Shown in pieces: positions 1 to 4,341 of a stretch of DNA of 7,071 nucleotides. The position numbers and the translations under genes were made by a program. Source of the stretch: Candidatus Geothermarchaeota archaeon (lineage in GTDB: Archaea; Thermoproteota; Nitrososphaeria; Geothermarchaeales; JAUWBL01). The notes under the pieces are model-generated. The model ran no database searches, was not told the DNA's origin, and was given only the letters and a program-made list of their open reading frames with translations. The stretch covers positions 1-7,071 of the forward strand of contig JAUWBL010000052.1 in assembly GCA_030601715.1 (NCBI GenBank), written 5' to 3'. The first letter of the stretch is position 1; each line of letters starts with the position of its first letter.

Positions 1-142
1 TTTCCCACCTCTCCGCTTCCGCGAGGTCCGTGGGTGTCTCCGAGATGTATCTCTGGTATAGGTTGTAGTGGGACCACAGGTAGGGCGGGATCGGCGTCAC
101 TTCGTAGGTTGTCTCTCCAGCCCTAACCTTCACTTCACTCAC
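1..142 (-). CDS. Tail gene downstream of the tail tube, partial (possible tail assembly chaperone)
   Basis: An open frame starts with GTG at 142, two bases after the tail tube stop, and runs off the left edge. The 47 visible residues begin MSEVKVRAGETTYEVTPIPP and continue through an aromatic stretch (YLWSHYNLYQRYI) to ETPTDLAEAERWE. A second GTG at 133 is a plausible alternative start, because a GGTGA Shine-Dalgarno-like element lies just before it. No family is recognised from this fragment. In siphoviruses the gene just after the tail tube commonly encodes a tail assembly chaperone (the lambda G/GT position, before the tape measure). That role is inferred from gene order only. Any frameshift fusion typical of such genes would lie outside the window. 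Confidence 0.55.
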   Translation of the reverse strand, partial: MSEVKVRAGETTYEVTPIPPYLWSHYNLYQRYISETPTDLAEAERWE

Positions 143-143
143 C

Positions 144-1109
144 CTATTCGTAGATCGTGTCGGCGTTCGTGTTCACGAGGTCGGCGGATATGGCGTAGCC
201 AGCAGCATCGTCGAAGACCGCTCTGAAGGGGAAGGTCACTACTTGGCGCTGCCTCCCCTCAGGGTGGGGCACCGCGTCTCTGAGGTAGTAGACCTGGGGC
301 AGTGTGAATGTGAGTTCGTATTTGTCGAATCCGGAGTCAATGGACCCGGTGTCTTCGTCGCTGATGATGGTGAACGCCAGCTTGGAAGGTGTGCCGGCTA
401 GGAACTTGTCCATCTCGGTCTCGGCGTCGCTGTCGTAGAAGAGGTCGAACTCTCCCTCAATCTCCCTCTTCCCGGTCTCGACTCGTCGGGCAAACCTGCT
501 GCCGAAGCTGAAGGCTTCGTCGTAGGGGATGTTGTTGCGCATCCTGAGCCTGGCGGATTCGATGATCTGCGAGGTGTCGGTGTCTTCTATCTCGAAGACT
601 GCTTGGTGGAACACGAAGGGCTTCAAGGTGGAGAACGTTGGGCTGGTGAGCGTTCCATCGACTTCTTGGGCTGCGAGTAGGTTAGCCGTGGCTAGGACCA
701 GCTGCTTCTTCACCATGGTGAACTCCATTGAATCCACCATGACTCCGCTGATCTGTCGCGCGTCTTCCTCGGCCCCGATCTCGACGCTGAGGCTCGGCAA
801 TGTATCAGCTGGCTCGAAGGTGTGTCTCCAGGCGTTCGTATCGCCTGAGTTAACGGAGCTAACCCCTCCCATCAGGGTCTTCAGGAAGAGGCCTATTCCG
901 TTCTCAGGCTCCACGGTGAAGTCAACCGGTCCCCGGACCGCGAAGGCCCCGAGGACCGCTTTCTTGACGTCTCTGTCGTTGACGGTGTCGGGGAAGATGA
1001 TCCCCTGGTCGGGGACTATCCTATCGCGGAGTTGGTCGAGGTAGGTCGCTGGAACTACGAAGGTGTCGAAGACCGCTTCTTTGGCTAATCCGAAGTAGCG
1101 GTCAGCCAT
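144..1109 (-). CDS. Major tail tube protein
   Basis: This 321-residue protein would form the stacked rings of the tail tube through which DNA passes. Its length and style fit the long tail tube family (Phage_tube_2 type) rather than the shorter lambda gpV type. It begins MADRYFGLAKEAVFDTFVVP. Beta-rich segments alternate with a helix-like stretch, and the pattern appears twice. Residues about 48-81 (ending GIGLFLKTLMGG) resemble residues about 206-240 (ending AETEMDKFLAGT), each followed by a strand (SLSVEIG; LAFTIIS). This suggests two fused tube domains. The ATG at 1109 is preceded by AGAGG, and the gene overlaps the preceding 57-residue gene by eight bases, so translation is probably coupled. 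It stops with TAG. The general role is fairly secure; the exact family was not checked by search. Confidence 0.85.
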   Translation of the reverse strand: MADRYFGLAKEAVFDTFVVPATYLDQLRDRIVPDQGIIFPDTVNDRDVKKAVLGAFAVRGPVDFTVEPENGIGLFLKTLMGGVSSVNSGDTNAWRHTFEPADTLPSLSVEIGAEEDARQISGVMVDSMEFTMVKKQLVLATANLLAAQEVDGTLTSPTFSTLKPFVFHQAVFEIEDTDTSQIIESARLRMRNNIPYDEAFSFGSRFARRVETGKREIEGEFDLFYDSDAETEMDKFLAGTPSKLAFTIISDEDTGSIDSGFDKYELTFTLPQVYYLRDAVPHPEGRQRQVVTFPFRAVFDDAAGYAISADLVNTNADTIYE

Positions 1110-1275
1110 CTAGGTCGCCTCTGTTGGTTTCAAACACTTTCTTCTTTCCTCTTTTCCTCACGGCCAGAGGTTCTTTCCCCTGGCTCTCGTGGGCTCCGGT
1201 CAACGCCGGATAGTAGGTAACTCTCGCCAGAGTCAACTCGAAGAATCCGATGATTCCGAGGGCTACGTTGCTCAT
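1102..1275 (-). CDS. Small hypothetical protein (57 aa) between tail terminator and tail tube genes
   Basis: A short frame starts with ATG at 1275, directly after the TAG of the tail terminator-like gene, and ends with TGA at 1104-1102, overlapping the tail tube start. It encodes 57 residues beginning MSNVALGIIGFFELTLARVT. The N-terminal third is hydrophobic or amphipathic. Residues 40-47 are very basic (RKRGKKKV), encoded by a purine-rich run. An AGGAGG lies 12 bases upstream of the ATG, a rather long spacing. The gene fills what would otherwise be a 166-base gap in a tightly packed operon, which supports it being real. No family is recognised. It might be a small neck or tail accessory protein, or the remnant of one. 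Confidence 0.6.
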   Translation of the reverse strand: MSNVALGIIGFFELTLARVTYYPALTGAHESQGKEPLAVRKRGKKKVFETNRGDLDG

Positions 1276-1707
1276 CTAGGCGACGTGCCTCCTAGTCTCG
1301 AATCGCCGGAGGGCGTGAACGATTGTGTAGTTCCTCTCAACCGTGGTCTCGGAGACGTCTCCGATGTGCAGCGCGGTCTCCACGAGGTTGTTCAGGCTCT
1401 TGTCTCCGTAGACGGCCGCCTTCACCTTCTCGATGAGATCGTAGACCTTCTTCGTGGCCACGTCTTCGTCGGCGCTTCTGTGCACCGTGACGATGTCCCA
1501 GAAGTCCCGCGTAAAGTCTCGATTCATCGTTGAGAACTCTTCGTCGACCTCGGCTCCCGCCCAGAGCACGAAGATTGTTGGGTAGGCCTGGTAGCGGGGA
1601 GGCCGGCCGAAGTGATATTTCGCCACGTTCGCGGGCTCCTCGAGGCCCGTGAAAGCCTTCATCTGGTCGATGAGCTGCTGGGTGATGTCTTCGAGGTCGG
1701 AGGGCAT
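1276..1707 (-). CDS. Tail terminator / tail completion protein-like
   Basis: This 143-residue soluble alpha/beta protein starts MPSDLEDITQQLIDQMKAFT. It continues through a proline- and aromatic-rich stretch (GRPPRYQAYPTIFVLWAG), charged strands (RDFWDIVTVHR) and a late helix (VYDLIEKVKAAVYG) into a C-terminal strand region. Size, pattern and position between the head-tail connector and the tail tube fit the neck and tail completion family (lambda gpU, HK97 gp10-like). Those proteins cap the tail tube and join it to the head. The ATG at 1707 follows the previous TAG with no gap, and GAGGAGA lies about seven bases upstream. The stop TAG abuts the next ATG. A different neck protein of the same size class is the main alternative. 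Confidence 0.7.
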   Translation of the reverse strand: MPSDLEDITQQLIDQMKAFTGLEEPANVAKYHFGRPPRYQAYPTIFVLWAGAEVDEEFSTMNRDFTRDFWDIVTVHRSADEDVATKKVYDLIEKVKAAVYGDKSLNNLVETALHIGDVSETTVERNYTIVHALRRFETRRHVA

Positions 1708-1923
1708 CTAGAATCTCCTCTTCGCCACGGCAGCCGCTAGGAGAACCGCCACCACGATGATAACCGTGATCAAAATGGCCAGGCCGACCAGGGTCCAGGA
1801 GAGGAGCATTATCCACTCCGGGATGATCCCCGGCCTGAAGAAGTCTCCCAGTATGGCGGATATGGGGAGGAGAAGTAGGAAGATGATTGACAAGAGGCCG
1901 CTGGCGGTTGAGTCTTCGCCCAT
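1708..1923 (-). CDS. Small membrane protein with two transmembrane helices (holin-like or virion membrane-associated)
   Basis: The 71-residue product has a short polar N-terminus (MGEDSTASG), a first hydrophobic helix at about residues 9-29 and a short loop with proline and glycine (RPGIIPE). A long second hydrophobic helix spans about residues 35-67, and the end is basic (KRRF). This outline matches small two-helix holins, which permeabilise the host membrane, but no sequence family is recognised and holins are highly divergent. It sits between two neck genes, an unusual place for lysis genes. The start is well supported: GGAGGAGGT lies seven bases before the ATG, inside the last codons of the connector gene. 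Start and stop both abut neighbouring genes (TAG-ATG). Coding status is strong; the holin role is only a possibility. Confidence 0.75.
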   Translation of the reverse strand: MGEDSTASGLLSIIFLLLLPISAILGDFFRPGIIPEWIMLLSWTLVGLAILITVIIVVAVLLAAAVAKRRF

Positions 1924-2274
1924 CTAGTAGACCTCCTCCGCTGTGCCGCTGCGCTTGAGGACTCCCTCACCGGGCTTGAAGTATCGGCGGATGTAGAGGT
2001 CTAGGCGTTTCTTTGCCTCGGCGAAGACATCGGTCTCCCTGTCAACGCTACCCCTACGCCTCTGAAACTCTAGAGCGCCGACGTCATTGGCGATCTCTAG
2101 GATCAGGGTTGGGGGAGATGAGAGAGGCACCGACGTGTGGGGAGCGAGAATGTGATCTATGATATCGTCGCCGTAGGCTCCGCAGTTGGTTAGCTCCGTG
2201 TCGTGGGTCGTGTCGGAGGCGTCTATGTCGAGGCGCTCCTTCATTCCGGGTAGGGTCGCGTAGGCCACTGGCAC
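1924..2274 (-). CDS. Head-tail connector (neck) protein, gp6/gp15-like
   Basis: The 116-residue protein resembles the helical head-tail adaptor proteins that bind under the portal ring. An N-terminal YATLPGMKERLDID segment is followed by acidic helices with a DDIIDHIL stretch. A helical core (LILEIANDVGALEFQRRR, residues about 58-74) comes next, then a long amphipathic helix (FAEAKKRLDLYIRRYF, about 84-99). This pattern is typical of HK97 gp6-like connectors. The GTG at 2274 lies about 33 bases downstream of a TATA-like element, which fits a very short leader. An ATG at residue 11 (2244) is possible but has no Shine-Dalgarno sequence. This is the first gene of the neck-tail unit, and its TAG abuts the ATG of the next gene. 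Confidence 0.7.
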   Translation of the reverse strand: MPVAYATLPGMKERLDIDASDTTHDTELTNCGAYGDDIIDHILAPHTSVPLSSPPTLILEIANDVGALEFQRRRGSVDRETDVFAEAKKRLDLYIRRYFKPGEGVLKRSGTAEEVY

Positions 2275-2283
2275 TCGCCTAGT

Positions 2284-2314
2284 GACCAGAAAAGAATTGT
2301 TTTTAGTAAATAAA
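2284..2314 (-). promoter_or_regulatory. Candidate archaeal promoter for the neck-tail gene unit
   Basis: The minus strand carries TTTATTTA at 2314-2307, seven of eight bases matching the archaeal TATA box form TTTATATA. It lies in an A/T-rich island inside otherwise GC-richer DNA. Transcription starting roughly 20-25 bases downstream would begin near 2284-2287, giving a leader of about 10-13 bases to the GTG at 2274. Short leaders are common in archaea. The BRE region just upstream is a poor match, and no good bacterial -35/-10 pair was seen. The terminator on the other side of this gap supports a new transcription unit starting here. Confidence 0.5.
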
Positions 2315-2334
2315 GCTAAGGGACGTATGCCTTA

Positions 2335-2372
2335 CACTGCTACAATGACCACATGCTAGGCATGTAGCACTG
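2335..2372. promoter_or_regulatory. Nested inverted repeats, candidate operator upstream of the neck-tail promoter
   Basis: A perfect dyad, ACATGC-TAG-GCATGT, occupies 2351-2365. Overlapping it, CACTGCTACA at 2335-2344 is an inverted copy of TGTAGCACTG at 2363-2372, with nine of ten bases pairing and 18 bases between the arms. These dyads lie upstream of the TATA-like element and directly downstream of the gene for a ribbon-helix-helix-like protein, a family that binds short palindromes. Regulator binding is inferred. A simple RNA hairpin is the alternative. Confidence 0.4.
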
Positions 2373-2378
2373 CCGACA

Positions 2379-2391
2379 TGGCGATATGCCA
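2379..2391. repeat. Short dyad TGGC-GATAT-GCCA
   Basis: Four-base arms TGGC and GCCA flank a five-base A/T-containing centre. The core TATGCC also occurs at 2326-2331, on the other side of the nested repeats. This may be a further binding site in the same regulatory gap or the edge of the terminator. A dyad this short can arise by chance. Confidence 0.2.
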
Positions 2392-2428
2392 AGTCAGAAA
2401 GAGAGAATCAGAAAGAAAAAGGGGGGGT
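2391..2428 (-). terminator. Hairpin-free pyrimidine-rich terminator after the head genes
   Basis: Read on the minus strand, the sequence 11 bases beyond the stop of the DNA-binding protein gene has seven C, five T, then CTTTC and continued TCTCTCTTTC. It is almost free of purines for about 35 bases. No strong stem precedes it. U-rich tracts without a stem are the usual intrinsic terminator in archaea, and this one falls exactly between the head and neck-tail units. Confidence 0.55.
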
Positions 2429-2438
2429 CCGGAAGCGG

Positions 2439-2654
2439 CTACTGTCTGTCTAGCAGCCTCTTCCGGGCATACTCTGTGAAGCGTTTGTCCGACCTGTCTT
2501 CGTCGACCATCTTCCCAAGGACCACGTTCATGAACGTGCTCAGGTATATCGTCCGCTTCTTGGCGGCTTTACGGATCTCATCCCACTGGTCCTCCAAGTA
2601 AGAGGCAACGTCCGCGTCGACGCTGATGCGGAGTTGTCGTTTCACCGGCGGCAT
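2439..2654 (-). CDS. Small ribbon-helix-helix-like DNA-binding protein, putative repressor
   Basis: With the ATG at 2654 the product has 71 residues. The start (PPVKRQLRISVDADVASYLE) fits the ribbon strand (about residues 5-11) and first helix (about 14-32) of ribbon-helix-helix proteins. A second helix follows (IYLSTFMNVVLGKMVDED, about 37-53), then a basic tail (RFTEYARKRLLDR). Such proteins dimerise and read palindromic DNA through the strand. The upstream GTG at 2663 is less likely: the ATG has GAGGTGA five bases before it, a strong Shine-Dalgarno match, and the GTG has none. It is the last gene before the terminator and sits next to several inverted repeats, so a regulatory role at the neck-tail promoter is reasonable. 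The fold is judged by eye; a short virion-associated protein is the alternative. Confidence 0.65.
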   Translation of the reverse strand: MPPVKRQLRISVDADVASYLEDQWDEIRKAAKKRTIYLSTFMNVVLGKMVDEDRSDKRFTEYARKRLLDRQ

Positions 2655-2682
2655 CGTCCTCACCTCATCCAGGAAGGAGGAC
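2655..2682 (-). promoter_or_regulatory. Possible hairpin masking the ribosome binding site of the DNA-binding protein gene
   Basis: On the minus strand GTCCTC (2682-2677) can pair with GAGGAC (2661-2656) across 15 bases. The same CCTC can also pair with the GAGG at 2666-2663. Both pairings involve the GAGGTGA Shine-Dalgarno element (2666-2660) for the ATG at 2654. The 5' arm begins in the capsid gene stop codon. Ribosomes finishing the capsid gene could therefore open the site. This rests on base pairing seen by eye only. Confidence 0.25.
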
Positions 2683-3647
2683 TAAGCGTCGGTGATCGTC
2701 CCGATAGCGTTAGCGTCTATCGTCTCGTGGTTCCACCTTTCGGTGAAGACGGCGCCTTGCAGGTCGTTCTTCGGGTCCTCGTAGTCTTCGATGGTGATGT
2801 CTCGGCGTAGGAAGAGGGCCGTGGCGTATCGGCTGTTGACGAGCAGAGCGGTGGCACTGGTCACCAGGCTGGAGACCAGTATCTTCATGCCGGGCACGTA
2901 GGCTATGGGCCCGCCGGGCACGAAGGCGTCCTGCTTGTCGTATAGAACCAGGTTCTGGATCGCCGAGTCCTTCAAGAGGTCGGCGAACTCCGTCCAGTTC
3001 ACAGCCAAGATGTCAGGTGGCCTGTTCAGGTTGCCCATGGTTCCGATCATGCCGGCCACGTCAGCCCAAGCAAGGGTTCCAGACGATGCGGCAGCTACGG
3101 TGCTGCCGGCGTCCGTTATCTGCTTGCCGATGATCTCGGTGGACTCGAACTCGCCCATGGCGCGGGCTCCCTCTTCGAGCTGCCGCGCTAGGACGTCCCA
3201 ATGAGCGTCCTCGATCATCTCTCTGGTTATGGCCGGTCTGAGACCGGACTTCTTGGCGTCTATGGTCTTGAAGCTGTAGGCCTCCTCGCTGATGGGGATC
3301 TCTCCTCCATCCTTGATCCACCTAGCCTGCGCCTTGGCGGCTATGGGGACCTTGAGGGAGGCTTCGTCGTCTCGGAAAACTTGGACTAGCTGCCGGCCTA
3401 TCAGGGTCGGCGTAGCCGCGTCCCACACCTGCCTCAGGACCAGGGCCGTGGCTCCCGCGTCGCTCTGGAAGAGAATCTCATTCCTCTCCTTGAGGGGGAG
3501 CCTGTCGATAGCGTGCGTTAGATGTCGGTTCATGTCGTAGAGCGCTCCACGGGTTAGGTCTACGTGGAGGGTCTCCTCTAGCTGCTTGATAGCTAGGGAC
3601 TCCCTACCCTCGTATTCCACCCATCGAACCTTGTCTTTCCTTGACAT
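2682..3647 (-). CDS. Major capsid protein, HK97 fold
   Basis: The 321-residue protein would form the icosahedral shell. It has a charged N-terminal arm (residues 1 to about 60), an E-loop-like segment (about 100-125) and a long spine helix with TREMIEDAHWDVLARQLEEG (about 141-160). An A-domain-like C-terminal half carries DILAVNWTEFADLL, VPGMKILVSS and FLRRDITIEDYEDP. These are typical of HK97-type capsid proteins. The ATG at 3647 is preferred over an upstream GTG at 3692: AGGAG sits eight bases before it, and the GTG lies inside the preceding gene. The start follows the decoration gene's TAG by 11 bases. It ends with TAG, in frame with the downstream DNA-binding gene. No separate delta domain is obvious, since the scaffold-like region is carried by the protease gene. 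Confidence 0.88.
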   Translation of the reverse strand: MSRKDKVRWVEYEGRESLAIKQLEETLHVDLTRGALYDMNRHLTHAIDRLPLKERNEILFQSDAGATALVLRQVWDAATPTLIGRQLVQVFRDDEASLKVPIAAKAQARWIKDGGEIPISEEAYSFKTIDAKKSGLRPAITREMIEDAHWDVLARQLEEGARAMGEFESTEIIGKQITDAGSTVAAASSGTLAWADVAGMIGTMGNLNRPPDILAVNWTEFADLLKDSAIQNLVLYDKQDAFVPGGPIAYVPGMKILVSSLVTSATALLVNSRYATALFLRRDITIEDYEDPKNDLQGAVFTERWNHETIDANAIGTITDA

Positions 3648-3658
3648 TTCCGTCACTC

Positions 3659-4105
3659 CTATGGCGCCTGCCCTGAGTCCATGTTGCCCCACTGCATGAC
3701 TGCAACGAGTATCGCATCTCCGTCCGCGCTAGCTGCCTGGAACGCAACACCGATCACGTATTGGACCAGGGTCCCGGTGGCTACTGCCGTCGTATCGAAG
3801 GGCGACACACGTCCAGCCGTGGTTCCTCCACCGGTCACGTAGGCCCCGATGGTTATGGCTTCGTTGGCCACGAGTTCCACGACGGCTGCCATGAGAAGAC
3901 ACGTAACCGCGTCTCCTACGGCTGCGGCGGCTTCCTGCGCGACGGCTATGGCTGCGTCGGTTGGTCCCGCCTTGGAGACCGCTACGAGGTAGTCGGTTTC
4001 CGTGGCTACTCCCGAGACATAGACAACGTCTCCCTTAGCCAAAGCTTCTCCGGCTTCGAGAGTGACCATGTCGCCGGGTAGGTATAGGACGTCTCCCGCT
4101 GCCAT
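3659..4105 (-). CDS. Capsid decoration / stabilisation-like protein
   Basis: This 148-residue protein is rich in Ala, Val, Gly and Thr and has few charges, as expected for a beta-rich virion surface protein. It opens MAAGDVLYLPGDMVTLEAGE. Two similar halves are visible. Residues about 24-72 (GDVVYVSG, then AIAVAQEAAAAVGDAVTCLL) resemble about 87-137 (GAYVTGGG, then VIGVAFQAASADGDAILVAV). The pattern and the position just before the capsid gene fit decoration proteins of the DUF2190 or head-fibre kind, which cap the shell after expansion. The ATG overlaps the previous TAA by one base (TAATG), and AAGGAGG is 11 bases upstream. The structural role is likely; the family is not certain. Confidence 0.65.
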   Translation of the reverse strand: MAAGDVLYLPGDMVTLEAGEALAKGDVVYVSGVATETDYLVAVSKAGPTDAAIAVAQEAAAAVGDAVTCLLMAAVVELVANEAITIGAYVTGGGTTAGRVSPFDTTAVATGTLVQYVIGVAFQAASADGDAILVAVMQWGNMDSGQAP

Positions 4106-4338
4106 TAGCTAGATGCCTCCTTGCTTTCGGGGTTGTAGGCGACTGCGAAGGCCGGCAATCCGAATATGCCCCCTATGGTTAGACCCAGCAGAACCGGGTC
4201 GAGCACAGGTATTGGACTTGCGAAGGTGGCTGCCCAGCCATTTATCAGAATGGCGAACAGGAATCCCACCAAGAAGCCCAATGCGAAGAGCGGGCTCGCG
4301 TTCATTACCGCTGGTAGATGTCTCCTCGGGAAATCCAT
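4105..4338 (-). CDS. Small membrane protein with two transmembrane helices
   Basis: The product has 77 residues: a basic N-terminus (MDFPRRHLPAVMN), a hydrophobic helix at about residues 15-37, a Pro-containing turn (ASPIPVLDP), a second helix at about 45-68, and a polar tail (NPESKEASS). It is holin-like in outline, but no family is recognised. It starts three bases after the protease gene stop, with GGAGGAAGG upstream of the ATG, and its TAA overlaps the next ATG. The ATG at residue 12 would remove the basic N-terminus and is less well placed relative to a Shine-Dalgarno sequence. Its place between protease-scaffold and decoration genes is unusual; a membrane role in prohead assembly or lysis is speculative. 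Confidence 0.75.
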   Translation of the reverse strand: MDFPRRHLPAVMNASPLFALGFLVGFLFAILINGWAATFASPIPVLDPVLLGLTIGGIFGLPAFAVAYNPESKEASS

Positions 4339-4341
4339 GGA

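Noticed and set aside
529..1044. Plus-strand open frame opposite the tail tube gene
   Set aside because: It is Ser/Thr-rich with no recognisable domain, while the minus strand encodes a convincing tail tube protein.
1337..1816. Minus-strand open frame in another frame across the membrane protein and tail terminator genes
   Set aside because: The product is an Arg/Gly/His-rich string typical of a frame-shifted shadow, and it crosses two good genes with Shine-Dalgarno elements.
2320..2345. Bacterial sigma70-type promoter upstream of the neck genes
   Set aside because: A TTGTAG box is present, but no acceptable -10 lies 16-18 bases downstream. The TATA-like element fits better.
2386..2601. Plus-strand open frame with a Lys/Gly-rich start opposite the DNA-binding gene
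   Set aside because: Its start lies in the terminator complement, and the remainder mirrors the well-supported minus-strand gene.
3648..3692. N-terminal extension of the capsid protein from GTG at 3692
   Set aside because: It lies within the decoration gene and has no ribosome binding site. The ATG at 3647 has AGGAG at eight bases.
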